A stretch of DNA of 64,000 nucleotides from Bradyrhizobium ottawaense (GTDB lineage: Bacteria; Pseudomonadota; Alphaproteobacteria; Rhizobiales; Xanthobacteraceae). Below, piece after piece: positions 25,872-35,572 of the stretch. The stretch's first letter is position 1. Each line of letters begins with the position of its first letter. Below the pieces are notes generated by a model. The model searched no databases. It had not been told where the DNA came from and was given only the letters and a program-made list of their open reading frames with translations. The stretch lies in contig NZ_LT629693.1 in the NCBI RefSeq assembly GCF_900099825.1, positions 5,963,001-6,027,000 of the forward strand, in the 5' to 3' direction. Both the position numbers and the translations under genes were made by a program.

Positions 25872-26684
25872 TCAGCCCACTGCAGGCTCACGATCGGTTG
25901 AGCGCCTCCGCACGGCATAAGTCATCACGGGTTTAGTGAGTCCCTTGACTGGCTCCGCAGGCATGGGCACGAGCACGAAACCAGGATCGAGATCGTCGCG
26001 CACCGTCTCGGTAACAAGAATGTCCACCTGATGAATGCGCGTCAGGGCTTGTACCCGCGCCGCGAGGTTCACGGAGCGTCCGATAAATGCGTACTCCTTC
26101 CTATCGCGGGAACCCATAAGCCCAGCCAGCCCCGGGCCGCGGTCGATGCCGATACCTATGGAAAGCCGCGGCAGCCCCTCGCGATCGAGTTCTCCATTGT
26201 ACTCGTCAATGGCCGCCCGCATGGCTAGGGCAGCGCGTACAGCATCGTCACACTGCCATGGGTTCGGCTGGGTTGCACCAAAGTAGGCAACGATGCCGTC
26301 TCCGACGAAGCTTCCGACCTGCCCACGGTGCTCGTCGATGGCATCGCTCATGCGCTGATAGTAGCCGTCGAGCACGCGCGCCAGGACTGCTGGCTCCAGC
26401 CGCTCGCTCATAGCGGTAAAACCCACAAGATCGACAAACAGTGCAGTCGCGACTTTGCGCTCGGCCTTAGGCCCCGTGCCGGGCTGTACCTCATCCGAGA
26501 TGAGCCGCTGTACCACACCCGCCGGCGCGAGCCGGGAGCACGCTTGCTGAAGCTGCTCGAGGTTGGCGGCCGCCGCTTCGAGCTGCGAGCGGAGATTCTG
26601 ATTCAGCCGCCGTTGGCGATAGAGCGCGCCGCCGAGGATAGCGATGATAACGAGCACGGCGGCTGTGACGACCGTCCACGTCAT
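25872..26684 (-). CDS. Membrane-anchored class III adenylate/guanylate cyclase
   Basis: 270 residues from ATG 26684, which overlaps the preceding stop as ATGA. One N-terminal transmembrane helix (TVVTAAVLVIIAILGGAL), then a coiled coil (QNLRSQLEAAAANLEQLQQ), then a CHD catalytic domain (~residues 75-255): ATALFVDLVGFTAMSERLEP with the first metal Asp, GQVGSFVGDGIVAYFGA with the second Asp, SIGIGIDRGPGLAGLMGS, and AFIGRSVNLAARVQALT with its Asn/Arg transition-state pair. It is expected to make cAMP (or cGMP) in the cytoplasm. It is coupled to a CxxC carboxymuconolactone-decarboxylase-like gene, suggesting a redox or small-molecule input. Confidence 0.9.
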   Translation of the reverse strand: MTWTVVTAAVLVIIAILGGALYRQRRLNQNLRSQLEAAAANLEQLQQACSRLAPAGVVQRLISDEVQPGTGPKAERKVATALFVDLVGFTAMSERLEPAVLARVLDGYYQRMSDAIDEHRGQVGSFVGDGIVAYFGATQPNPWQCDDAVRAALAMRAAIDEYNGELDREGLPRLSIGIGIDRGPGLAGLMGSRDRKEYAFIGRSVNLAARVQALTRIHQVDILVTETVRDDLDPGFVLVPMPAEPVKGLTKPVMTYAVRRRSTDREPAVG

Positions 26685-27771
26685 GAGTGGCCCATCACCG
26701 TGGCGCCGAGGCGACAGAGCCCATTGGCCAAGGACGCCACGCCTATGGCCTCCAGAAGCTGCGGGCCTGAGAGGTAATCGCGCAAGCCGCGGGTGCGGCG
26801 CTGGAGCGCCGCCGGCTCGAACCAGATGGTGTCCCGCGCGAAGCGCACGAGCAACCGCTCGAGGACATCCAGGTCCGGGGCGTCGAGATGAGTCAGGACC
26901 TGAGTGAGCGTCGGCTCGTGCAGGCCTTCGCGTTGCAGGGCCTCGCCCACCTCGAACGCGCATACCTGGCAGCCCAGCCCACGGGCGACAACAGCGAGCA
27001 TTAAGAGCTTGCAGCGTCGGGTGAGATGGGAGGATGCCCACATCTCCTCGATCGTCTGCCCTAGCGCTGGTGCGATCGGCGATCCCGCGTACGCCTTGAC
27101 AAGGCGGACATAGGGATAAGACGGCAAGCGTTCCAATGGCGTCGCCCGCCCGCGGAATCGATGCCTTTGCAGGACGCGGTTGATCAAAGGTCGGAGCAGC
27201 CGCATGTGCATCTGTTCCGGCATCTGCTCCAATGGACGCGAGGGAATCGCAGGAATTGAGAAAGCGCGTTAAGGAAATCCGTGGTGGCCACGGTGAACGC
27301 GATCTCCTTCATCTCGTCATCGCTGAAACCCGCACTGCGGAGAGCTTGCAGGGCCTCCTGCGCTCCCGCGGGGCCGACACGCGACTGACTCCGCCCGAAC
27401 GCGATGGCTGCGACCGTCCGCGGCACGAGATCCGCGCGGCTCAGGTTCTGCTCGACGCGTTGGATGCGGGCCTCGCTCATCCCCTGGGCCCACAGCAGCG
27501 CCCGTTGGGCTGCGTAGCAGAAGCGGCAGGAATTCTCCTGACTTACGACCAGCGTGAGGACGTCTGCCGTGTGCTGATCGAGATGCATCAGAAGCCCGTA
27601 TTCGGGGTGCAGATCTATCAGCGCTCGTGCCAACCATGGAACTGACGTGAAATAGCGGATGGATGGAACGGGCATCCCCATCTTCCGCCGGGCGTAGGAT
27701 TCGAGCGCCCGGTCGCGGCGGGGTTCAAGTAGGCACGCCTCCCAGGCGACATGGTCAAGGGCACTGGCCAT
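26681..27771 (-). pseudogene. Two-domain AhpD/carboxymuconolactone-decarboxylase-like protein, frameshifted
   Basis: The N-terminal frame (27184-27771) has the AhpD-like core VVSQENSCRFCYAAQRALLW with a CxxC, then DDEMKEIAFTVATTDFLNAL. The second frame continues IPAIPSRPLEQMPEQMHMRL and carries a second core, VVARGLGCQVCAFEVGEAL, also CxxC, to a TGA at 26681. The shift falls near 27240 and is a single small indel; the two halves together would give about 360 residues. The family covers thiol-dependent peroxidase partners and decarboxylases. The intact gene would be translationally coupled to the cyclase. Raw-read error is possible. Confidence 0.72.
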
Positions 27772-28007
27772 TGCGTCACTTTAGCGCGAAGTTGCAGGGA
27801 AAGCACGCAGCGCGCCTCTCCCAAGGTGTCCCATATTCGTGCGACGCCCAGCTGTAAAAAACAACGCAAGCGGCCGTGCGGTTGTCGAACCAATCAGTGT
27901 GCATTCCGGCCGAACGCCGTTGGTGCCATGCACAACACTTTCGACGCACTCGATGCTTGCCCACTTCGGTTCGGCCCTCACGTGATGCGCGATGTCGGGT
28001 CATGGCA
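27772..28007. other. Intergenic segment, no gene seen
   Basis: Probable promoter region of the leftward CMD-cyclase operon. It ends at the MITE insertion point. Confidence 0.4.
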
Positions 28008-28226
28008 GATATTGTTGCAAAAGTCGAAAATCGAACAACCCTAAAAATCTCGCGAAAGGTGACCTTTGGACTTCTCTACTGCTGCGTCGCCTTTCAACTC
28101 CACTATGGAGGTCCGTGATCGATTTTGGGTGAAACGATATGGTCCCTCGCGTCGCCGCGCGTCAGACGCATCAGCGGCTCTAAGAGTTTTCGTTCGCCAC
28201 CCCAAAAAGACTTTCGCAACAATATC
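28008..28226. mobile_element. 219-bp MITE, copy 1
   Basis: Terminal inverted repeats GATATTGTTGCAAAAGTC / GACTTTCGCAACAATATC, with GGCA on both flanks (28004-28007 and 28227-28230). The length equals that of copy 2 at 41692-41910, which is its diverged reverse complement. There is no coding frame. The ends match those of the IS1182 derivative at 35573-36033. Confidence 0.8.
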
Positions 28227-28435
28227 GGCACGAACCGGACGTGAGGGACCACGTTGGCGATGTCCGTACCTGAGGGCAGAACGGACCTCCAGGATACGAG
28301 CGCTGACTTCCGAAAATGACCCATTCTGAGACATCGGCGACCTGCTCAATGACATGTGCCTGAGACACACTTGGGCCCCTTCCAAAGTGCTAGTTTTGAG
28401 CCGATAATATACCTTGTCCTGGGCCTGGGACGGAC

Positions 28436-29416
28436 ATGAAGCGACGTGAGGTCATCACACTTCTCGGCGGCGCGGCGGTCGCATGGCCGCTTGTCGCTCG
28501 CGGACAGCAGCCAACGATACCCGTGATCGGATTTCTCAGTAACAGCTCGCCCGATAACTCCGCGAGTCGGGCGACTGCATTCCGCCAAGGTTTGAAGGAA
28601 GCCAGCTATGTCGAGGGCCAGAGCGTAGCGATCGAGTACCGTTGGGTCGAAGGTCACTACGAGCAACTAACGGCATTGGCGGTTGAGTTGGTCCAACGTC
28701 GGGTGGCAGTGATCGCCGCTGACGGCATCAACCCGGCCATCGCAGCCAAGGCGGCGACCTCAACTATTCCGATCGTCTTTGTTACCGGCAGTGACCCGGT
28801 CAAGCATAGCCTTGTTGCCAGCCTCAACCGCCCAGGCGGCAACGTGACGGGCATAAGTGTGCTCACTGTTGGGCTCGTGGCGAAGCGGCTGGAGGTGCTG
28901 TGTGAGGTTATTCCTGCGGTCAGCACGATTGGCTTACTTGTGAACCCAACCCAAGCGACCACCGAACTCCAGTTGCGAGCCATGCAGGATGCTGCGCGCT
29001 CGCTCGGGCGGCAGATCGTGGTTTTAAACGCCAGCAGTGACAGCGACATTGACGCGGCCTTCGCGAAGCTTGTCCAGCAGAAAGCCGGCGGGCTCGTCGT
29101 CGGTTCCGATGGTTTCATTACCGGCCACGCCAAACAACTCGCCGCGCTGGCGGCACGCCACATGATCCCTGCAATTGTGGAATGGCGTGAGTTCGCGGCG
29201 GCCGGCGGCCTGATGAGCTACGGCCCCAGCGAGGCCGATGCGTTTCGCCAGGCCGGCGTTTACACCGGCCGTATTTTGAAGGGCGAGAAGCCCGCCGACC
29301 TGCCGGTCCAGCAGTCCACCAAAGTCGAGCTGGTCATTAATCTCAAAACGGCTAAGGCACTCGGATTGACGATGCCGCTGCCGCTACTCGGCCGTGCCGA
29401 CGAGGTGATTGAATGA
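28436..29416 (+). CDS. ABC transporter substrate-binding protein (PF04392)
   Basis: 326 residues. The twin-arginine-type leader MKRREVITLLGGAAVAWPLV ends near ARGQQ. The mature protein is a two-lobed periplasmic binding fold: IPVIGFLSNSSPDNSASR, VAVIAADGINPAIAAKAATS, IPIVFVTGSDPVKHSLVASL, NRPGGNVTGISVLT, VSTIGLLVNP, and a C-terminal INLKTAKALGLTMPLPLLGR. The family binds unknown small molecules for ABC import, and bradyrhizobia carry many copies, often as orphans. No permease or ATPase gene is nearby, so this one is an orphan too. Confidence 0.9.
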   Translation: MKRREVITLLGGAAVAWPLVARGQQPTIPVIGFLSNSSPDNSASRATAFRQGLKEASYVEGQSVAIEYRWVEGHYEQLTALAVELVQRRVAVIAADGINPAIAAKAATSTIPIVFVTGSDPVKHSLVASLNRPGGNVTGISVLTVGLVAKRLEVLCEVIPAVSTIGLLVNPTQATTELQLRAMQDAARSLGRQIVVLNASSDSDIDAAFAKLVQQKAGGLVVGSDGFITGHAKQLAALAARHMIPAIVEWREFAAAGGLMSYGPSEADAFRQAGVYTGRILKGEKPADLPVQQSTKVELVINLKTAKALGLTMPLPLLGRADEVIE

Positions 29417-29496
29417 GGTTGGTCACTTCCGTTTGTGGCACATTTGCGACATGCCGGCGGAGACTGAGAATGTCCGCTTATTGGGGGTGGACCGGA
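29417..29496. repeat. Recurrent 3'-flank repeat, target of intron copy 1
   Basis: TTGTGGCACATTTGCGACAT, then ATGTCCGCTTATTGGGGGTG and GACCGGA, after which the intron begins. The same TCCG/CCGGA context precedes intron copy 2. Confidence 0.6.
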
Positions 29497-31404
29497 GTGC
29501 GCCGGGAGACCGGCAAGGAGTAGATGGTGGAAGTCCATCACGATGAAGGAGTAGCGAACCGCATCGACCCCGAGTCATGCGCAGATGCCCGCGAGGGCCT
29601 CGGCGAAGCGTTGACAGGGGAGCGCATAGGCCAGCCATTGAGCCGCGAAAGTACCCTCATTCTGGGTGCCGACGTCGTTCCGGTGACGGAAGGCAACACG
29701 GATGGGCGCGATAACGCGAGCGCCCAGACGGCCCGGCGTGGTCTTAGACACTGGCATGTGCGCACGCTCTTGCTTGGGAACCGGGAGATCTCATGGTCGG
29801 CCAGCACCAGTATGCGTGCTGCACTGGCCCGCGTCGGGAAGGCGAGGAGCCGTAGCCGATGATGTACGATCATGAGAAGTCTGACCCCGCCATAGTAGCT
29901 GTGAAGCCAACGAACAAAGCCGGGCAACCGGCTGTGGAGTTGGTGGAGCCAAGGGCGGGGGCCGAGGGGAATGTGCGTCAGCAAAGCACGGGCCGGGCAC
30001 AGTACCGGGGAACCGTGTCACAGGCGCTGGAGCGCATACGGCAAGCCGCAAGGCAAAGGAAGAAGGAGAAGTTCACCGCGCTCTTCCATCACGTCAGTAT
30101 TGACCATCTCGCAGAGGCATTCTCTGAACTCAAGGGGAATGCTGCAGCTGGAGTGGATGGGCTGACATGTCGGGATTACGAGCAGCACCTTGAGCGCAAT
30201 CTTGAGGACCTGCATGCTCGCGTCCATCGGGGAGCGTATCGGGCACTACCGTCGCGGCGGGTTTACATACCCAAACCGGATGGTCGGCAACGCCCGATCG
30301 CGGTCGCCGCCCTTGAGGACAAGATCGTCCAGAGGGCCACGGCTGCGGTGCTGAGCGCGATCTACGAGGAGGATTTCCTCGGGTTCTCGTATGGGTTCCG
30401 ACTCGAACGCAGCACGCACGATGCGATGGATGCGCTCATGGTCGGGATCACCAGCACAAAGGTGAACTGGATACTGGACGCTGACATCCGCTCGTTCTTC
30501 GACACGGTGAGCCAGGAGTGGCTCATCAGGTTTGTAGAACATCGCGTCGGCGACCGACGTATCATCCGCCTGATCCAGAAATGGCTCAAGGCAGGCGTCC
30601 TGGAAGACGGAATCGTGACGGTCAGTGACAAGGGGACCGGGCAGGGATCGGTGATCTCACCGCTTCTGGCCAATCTCTACTTACACTACGTTTTCGATCT
30701 CTGGGCCGAGCGCTGGCGACGGCGTGAGGCAGCGGGCAATATGATCATCGTGCGCTACGCCGACGACCTCATTGTTGGCTTCGAGCACGAGACCGACGCC
30801 CGTCGCTTCCTCGACGAGATGCGTAAGCGGTTACAGGAGTTTGCACTGTCGCTTCATTCGGAGAAGACCCGGCTGATCGAGTTTGGACGCTTCGCGGTGG
30901 AAAACCGCAAGCGGCGCGGGCTCGGCAAACCGGAGACCTTCACCTTCCTGGGCTTCACCTTTATCTGCAGCAAAACTCGTCGGGGCAAATTCCAAATCAA
31001 ACGAAAGTCCCGGCGCGATCGCATGCAGGCAAAGTTGCAAGCCATCAAACAGGAACTGCGACGGAGCATGCATCAGCCGATTCCCCAGCAGGGAAGATGG
31101 TTGCAGCAGGTCGTCACCGGTTACTTCAACTACCACGCGGTGCCGACAAACAGTTCGTCACTGTCCGCGTTCCTATTCCACGTTACCAATCTCTGGCGGC
31201 GAACGCTGCAGTGGCGGAGCCAAAAAGATGGGATGACCTGGGAGCGGATCAAGCGGTTGGCCGACCACTGGCTCCCGAAACCGCGAATCCTTCATCCGTG
31301 GCCAGAGAGTCGCTTCGCCGTCAGACACCCAAGGTGGGAGCCGTACGCCCGAATTGGGCCCGTACGGATCTGTGCGGGGGGCGCGAGGTAACTCGCGTCC
31401 CTAC
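29497..31404 (+). mobile_element. Group II intron, copy 1
   Basis: Starts with the consensus GTGCG. The 3' part has a domain V hairpin at about 31337-31372 (GAGCCGTACGCCCGAATTGG...) and a domain VI-like hairpin with GCGCGAGGTAACTCGCG. A likely end is ...CCCTAC at 31404. Copy 2 at 53121-55029 is nearly identical over its whole length. The exact 3' border is inferred from the usual terminal AC. Confidence 0.85.
29859..31391 (+). CDS. ltrA: Group II intron reverse transcriptase/maturase (copy 1)
   Basis: 510 residues. The RT domain (~residues 60-330) has RRVYIPKPDGRQRPIAVAAL, the LDADIRSFFD motif with the first catalytic Asp, GTGQGSVISPLLANLYLHYV and the YADD box (VRYADDLIVGF). A group II maturase (GIIM) region follows with TFLGFTFICSKTRRGKFQIK and RGKFQIKRKSRRDRM. 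There is no HNH endonuclease domain after the maturase domain. The enzyme assists splicing and reverse-transcribes the intron RNA into target DNA. The protein is identical to that of copy 2. Confidence 0.92.
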   Translation: MMYDHEKSDPAIVAVKPTNKAGQPAVELVEPRAGAEGNVRQQSTGRAQYRGTVSQALERIRQAARQRKKEKFTALFHHVSIDHLAEAFSELKGNAAAGVDGLTCRDYEQHLERNLEDLHARVHRGAYRALPSRRVYIPKPDGRQRPIAVAALEDKIVQRATAAVLSAIYEEDFLGFSYGFRLERSTHDAMDALMVGITSTKVNWILDADIRSFFDTVSQEWLIRFVEHRVGDRRIIRLIQKWLKAGVLEDGIVTVSDKGTGQGSVISPLLANLYLHYVFDLWAERWRRREAAGNMIIVRYADDLIVGFEHETDARRFLDEMRKRLQEFALSLHSEKTRLIEFGRFAVENRKRRGLGKPETFTFLGFTFICSKTRRGKFQIKRKSRRDRMQAKLQAIKQELRRSMHQPIPQQGRWLQQVVTGYFNYHAVPTNSSSLSAFLFHVTNLWRRTLQWRSQKDGMTWERIKRLADHWLPKPRILHPWPESRFAVRHPRWEPYARIGPVRICAGGAR

Positions 31405-31439
31405 CGCGAAAGTGATCGACGCAGGGTCAAACCGACGCG

Positions 31440-32890
31440 TCTGACCCAACTGTATGGACCGGCCGTGCGTTGCAAGCCGAATGTGAACAAATGGAGGGGG
31501 CTGGTCTTGCGCATCTGTATCCGGCCCTTGCATGGAGCGTTTATGCTCCTGGCCATCATGGATATCCGCGCGCACCCGATCTCATTCTGAGAAAGGCCCT
31601 GAGAGGCCGCTTGGGTCACCAGATCACGGGTACGACGGCGAGACCGTTTCTCCATTTCCTCCATCCAACTCGCAGACCTCGGCAGGTATCAGTTACGTCA
31701 GGGATCAGCGTCGGACATCCCCTCGGCGAGTTCGAACATGTTGATCCTATGCGACCTTTGGCTCGACGCGCGCTTCGTAGCTGCGACCTTGTGCCAACAC
31801 AGTCCAAGCGATCCGCGCCAGCTTATTGGCAAGTGCGGTTGCCAGGACGTTATGGTGTAAGCGTTGTGCTGCGGCGGTGAGCCATAACCCAAAGCTATGC
31901 TTCGCCCAGTTTGCTGGCCTGAGCAAAATAACGCGAGCACCCTGCATTAACATCGTACGTAGATAGCGATTGCCGCGCTTGCTGATGCGCCCGAGGATCG
32001 TCCGATCGCCGGTCGACATTTGCTTCGGTACCAAGCCGAGCCAGGCGGCAAAGTCACGGCCCTTGGCAAAGGCAGCACCATTGCCAATGGCCGCTACCAT
32101 GGCGCTGGCGATGAGCGGGCCGATGCCCGGAGCGGTCATCAATTGGCGGCAACTCTCGCTGCTATTTGCCAAAACCTCGATCTCTTCGGTGATGTGCTGG
32201 ATACGCTCATCAAGACGCCGCCAATCGCCGCTGAGATCTTCTATGATCCTGATCATGCGAGGTGACAGCACGTCGCCGCGTTTTGCCAGGATGTCTGGAA
32301 GCTGTTGGCGGAGGAAGCGAAGCCCCTGACGTACCGCAATGCCATGCTCCAGGAGAAAGCCGCGGATCTGATTGATCACAGCCGTTCGTTGGCCGACCAG
32401 GCGAGATCGCACCCGGTGCAGTGCTTGTAGATCAAGCTGATCGTCGGTCTTAACTGGAACGCAGCGTGTCGACGGCCGCTGCACAGCTTCCGCGATCGCG
32501 TGGGCGTCTCTGAAGTCGTTCTTGTGGCCTTGCCGGAACGGTTTGGCATAAGCTGGTGGTACCTGCCTTACGTCATGACCGAGCGCAATTAGCTCGCGAG
32601 CCACGTAGTGGGTCGCCATGCCAGCTTCGATTCCGATCAGGCACCGCGGCACATTGGCGAACCGGGCTGCGATCCGGCCGCGGGCGATCTTCTCCCGCAA
32701 AACGATTGCCCCCTTGTCGTCGAGGCCGATCAAATGCAGGGTGTTCTTGCCCGTATCGATGCCGATGGTGTGTGCGCCTGTAGCGGCTGTCTTATGGGAC
32801 ATAGCGATGTGCTCCTCGTGCTGCTAAGCCCCCCGCTCATTCTCTGAGCGGTTCGGGGCGGGAGCACGGCCGGTCCATCCCATTCTGAGA
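31440..32890 (-). mobile_element. IS110-family (IS1111-like) element, intact
   Basis: Subterminal inverted repeats ATGGACCGGCCGTGC at 31454-31468 and its exact complement at 32864-32878. About 280 bp lie between the left repeat and the transposase stop. The element begins a few bases after the group II intron ends. Confidence 0.8.
31747..32802 (-). CDS. IS110-family transposase (intact)
   Basis: 351 residues with the full DEDD set: TIGIDTGKNTLHLIG, LIGIEAGMATHYVARELIAL and KNDFRDAHAIAEAVQRP. The C-terminal segment is LMTAPGIGPLIASAMVAAIG and WLGLVPKQMSTGDRTILGRI with the conserved Ser. A homologue with a frameshift lies at 24669-25731, so this copy may be the active source in the window. Confidence 0.9.
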   Translation of the reverse strand: MSHKTAATGAHTIGIDTGKNTLHLIGLDDKGAIVLREKIARGRIAARFANVPRCLIGIEAGMATHYVARELIALGHDVRQVPPAYAKPFRQGHKNDFRDAHAIAEAVQRPSTRCVPVKTDDQLDLQALHRVRSRLVGQRTAVINQIRGFLLEHGIAVRQGLRFLRQQLPDILAKRGDVLSPRMIRIIEDLSGDWRRLDERIQHITEEIEVLANSSESCRQLMTAPGIGPLIASAMVAAIGNGAAFAKGRDFAAWLGLVPKQMSTGDRTILGRISKRGNRYLRTMLMQGARVILLRPANWAKHSFGLWLTAAAQRLHHNVLATALANKLARIAWTVLAQGRSYEARVEPKVA

Positions 32891-33083
32891 CATGGGTTCC
32901 AATCTCCCGCCCGATCAATGCTGATCGCAGATTTAACTAAGCGCTAACCACTTCGCCAGGGAGTAGGGGCCGCCTAGTACAATCACTGGTTTCGACAGTG
33001 GCTGAAGGGTGCAGACACGCTGCACGACTTAACGAGGACAACAACAAGTGCGCTAACGGCCATTTTAGGCAGAAGCAGACGTA

Positions 33084-34496
33084 GTGGAACATCATCTCGC
33101 CAGATACGCTCACGCAGTCGATTTCACAACTCAGCCCGCCGAATATTTTGCTTATCACGACCTACTCACTGGTTTGCCAAATCGTACGGCGTTCAGCGCG
33201 CATCTGACACGTACCGTCGAAGCGGCGTCAGCGACGGCAACGAGTTTTGCGGTCGTTTGCTTCGATCTCGATCGGTTCAAGGACATCAATGATACGTTTG
33301 GGCACGCTGTTGGCGACGATGTTCTCAACGCCGTAGCGACTCGCCTAAAGCTTGCCGCGCAAGACCAATTTCTAACGCGAATAGGCGGCGACGGTTTCAT
33401 CATGATTGTCCCGGATCCTATCCAAGCCGACCTGCGGCGGCGGCTCATAGCGGTCCAACACGCGGTGGGCGCCGAACTGAATATCGCTGGTCACACGCAC
33501 CGAATTAGATTCAGTGCGGGCGTAGCGATCTTTCCGAACCACGGATCATCCAGCGAAATCGAGATAGTCTCAAATGCCGATGAAGCGCTTCGGCAAGCCA
33601 AGCGGGATGGGCCTGAGTCGATCCGATTCTTCGACACTGAAATGGAGCGGCGAATAAGGCACAGGGCCTGCATCCAGCGAGACCTCCAGTCGACCATTGA
33701 ACGAAATGGACTGGACTTGCACTACCAACCCGTTGCCCTAGACACGGGTGAAGTCGTCGCATTCGAAGCGTTAGCTCGTTGGTATCATCCGAAAAAGGGA
33801 AACATTTCGCCGGGCGATTTTATCCCGATTGCAGAAGAATCCGGCCAGATTCTTCAACTATCACGCTGGGTGCTTCGGCAGGCGTGTCAACAAGCGGCGT
33901 CCTGGAAGCGACCGTTGGATATCGCCGTGAATCTTTCTCCGGTGCAGTTTCAACATGAAGATTTGCCCGCGTTGATCGGGTCAGTGCTTTCGGAAACTGG
34001 GCTCGCCCCGAAGAGATTGGAGCTAGAAATCACCGAGGGGGCGCTAATCTTGGACTGTGATCGCGCCCTTGTTACGCTGACAAAACTCAGGAAAATTGGT
34101 GTCCAAATCGTGTTGGATGATTTTGGGACAGGATATTCGTCCCTTTCGTACCTGAGGGATTTTCCGTTTTCCAAGATCAAGATCGACCGAAGCTTCATAG
34201 AAAAGATTGGGGTGCAAGACTCTGCGAAAGCCATCATTCACGCCGTTATCGGGCTAGGTCATTCGATGAAGATGGCAGTCACAGCGGAGGGCGTGGAGAC
34301 CGAGGAGCAGCTCAAATACCTCAGAGATGAAGGGTGCGATCTGATTCAGGGGTACTTGATCGGACGACCAGCTCCAATCGAATCATACGCGACGCTCACC
34401 GGGAATATTGTAAGCCCGAATAGATCTATTTATTGTTCGGGCGGTAGGCTGGAAAAGGCCAGTCTAGCGGGGCTCGGTTTTAATTATACACTATGA
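33084..34496 (+). CDS. GGDEF-EAL protein with degenerate GGDEF (GGDGF)
   Basis: 470 residues from GTG 33084. GGDEF domain: HDLLTGLPNRTAF (residue 25), FDLDRFKDINDTFGHAVGDD (60), then RIGGDGFIMIV, where the catalytic Glu of GGDEF (residues 101-105) is Gly. Cyclase activity is therefore unlikely, though GTP binding may persist. The EAL domain is intact: FEALARWYHP (228-230), NLSPVQFQ, LELEITEGALI, VLDDFGTGYSSLSYLRDFP, IKIDRSFI, TAEGVETEEQL and GCDLIQGYLIGRP. It is predicted to be a c-di-GMP phosphodiesterase with a regulatory GGDGF domain. There is no membrane segment. It is convergent with the LuxR gene. Confidence 0.9.
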   Translation: MEHHLARYAHAVDFTTQPAEYFAYHDLLTGLPNRTAFSAHLTRTVEAASATATSFAVVCFDLDRFKDINDTFGHAVGDDVLNAVATRLKLAAQDQFLTRIGGDGFIMIVPDPIQADLRRRLIAVQHAVGAELNIAGHTHRIRFSAGVAIFPNHGSSSEIEIVSNADEALRQAKRDGPESIRFFDTEMERRIRHRACIQRDLQSTIERNGLDLHYQPVALDTGEVVAFEALARWYHPKKGNISPGDFIPIAEESGQILQLSRWVLRQACQQAASWKRPLDIAVNLSPVQFQHEDLPALIGSVLSETGLAPKRLELEITEGALILDCDRALVTLTKLRKIGVQIVLDDFGTGYSSLSYLRDFPFSKIKIDRSFIEKIGVQDSAKAIIHAVIGLGHSMKMAVTAEGVETEEQLKYLRDEGCDLIQGYLIGRPAPIESYATLTGNIVSPNRSIYCSGGRLEKASLAGLGFNYTL

Positions 34497-34606
34497 GTGT
34501 TAGCCCGACAGTTCAACAATTCGGACGCCGAACGTTGCGCGGGAATGCTCATCGCCACAAGTTGATTCACGAAAGTCCAGGGCGCTACCATGACGTTGAT
34601 TCTTGT

Positions 34607-35317
34607 CTAAAACGCGATGGCACCGTCGCGAAGCGCAATGGCCACTGCGTTGGTCCGCGTTCTCGCATCAAGCTTTGCAATCGACCGCTGCACGTGCCAC
34701 TCAACAGTTCTGTCCGAGAGGGTCAGAATTTCACCGATCTCAATGACAGATTTTCCTGCGGCTATCCAAGTAAGTATCTCACGTTCGCGGTCGCTGAGTT
34801 TGACATTTTGCTTGGCCGTGCCATTAAGCCGCTGGACGTGAGCGAACGCGTAAAGTGCCATCAAATGCAGTGATGGTTTGTGACGGTTCAGTATCTGAAA
34901 CTTATAGCCGCCCATCCAGACATTGCCGATGTTCCCGGCTGAGCCGGGGATAGGAACGACAAATCCGGTTCCAATACCGAAGTCGCTTGCGCGATGGACC
35001 ACCTCCAATGCGCGGGGTTCGCGCTCCGAATCGTAAGGAGCATCCTTCCAGTCGTAGGGACGCACGACACGTTTGCTATGGCGTTGCGAAGGATCGTCCT
35101 CGCTATAGGCCTTTTCCTTATACAGATTAATCCAATCTGAGGGCAATTTGCTGGCGAGTATTACCTCTTCAAATTTTTGCTTGGGCGTGGCCAACAGGTT
35201 CATGCAGAAACAATCAATGCCAATGTCATTCAGCGCGCTTGCCATCGCTTCGAGCACGCATCCGGCGGTCAGGTGTCTGCTGACCGTGTCGACAAATTGC
35301 GCGGCCCGATTTTGCAT
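34607..35317 (-). CDS. LuxR-family transcriptional regulator with autoinducer-binding domain
   Basis: 236 residues. The N-terminal domain carries the acyl-homoserine-lactone pocket signature DWINLYKEKAYSEDDPSQRH (Trp, Tyr, Asp) and YDW. The C-terminal LuxR HTH (~residues 170-232) reads LSDREREILTWIAAGKSV, EIGEILTLSDRTVEWHVQRS and IAKLDARTRTNAVAIALRDG. No luxI-type synthase is present in the window, so it is a solo receptor, possibly sensing exogenous signals. It lies tail to tail with the c-di-GMP phosphodiesterase. Confidence 0.88.
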   Translation of the reverse strand: MQNRAAQFVDTVSRHLTAGCVLEAMASALNDIGIDCFCMNLLATPKQKFEEVILASKLPSDWINLYKEKAYSEDDPSQRHSKRVVRPYDWKDAPYDSEREPRALEVVHRASDFGIGTGFVVPIPGSAGNIGNVWMGGYKFQILNRHKPSLHLMALYAFAHVQRLNGTAKQNVKLSDREREILTWIAAGKSVIEIGEILTLSDRTVEWHVQRSIAKLDARTRTNAVAIALRDGAIAF

Positions 35318-35572
35318 CAGTCATTCCAAAATGCACCGCCGGCGGCAGCAATCTCCCCGCTCTCGCTCAACTAGCTATTGAAGGCGTTAACGATCCCTTA
35401 CTTATTCCGGAGGAACGAACTTGATGACCAGGGTTCCATTTCAGTTAGTTGGCGCGCCCCAGTACTAACACGGGTGACAGCCACATCGTCCCGACTAATA
35501 CGGAACCCATGGGAGCTTATTCACCGGCTGACAGCGTCAAATTTGCTGCAGTGCATGAGTCTCTTGATGGCA
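35318..35572. other. Intergenic segment, no gene seen
   Basis: Probable LuxR promoter region. Its right end (GTGCATGAGTCTCTTGATGG) is the left half of the recurrent repeat split by the IS1182 derivative. Confidence 0.4.
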
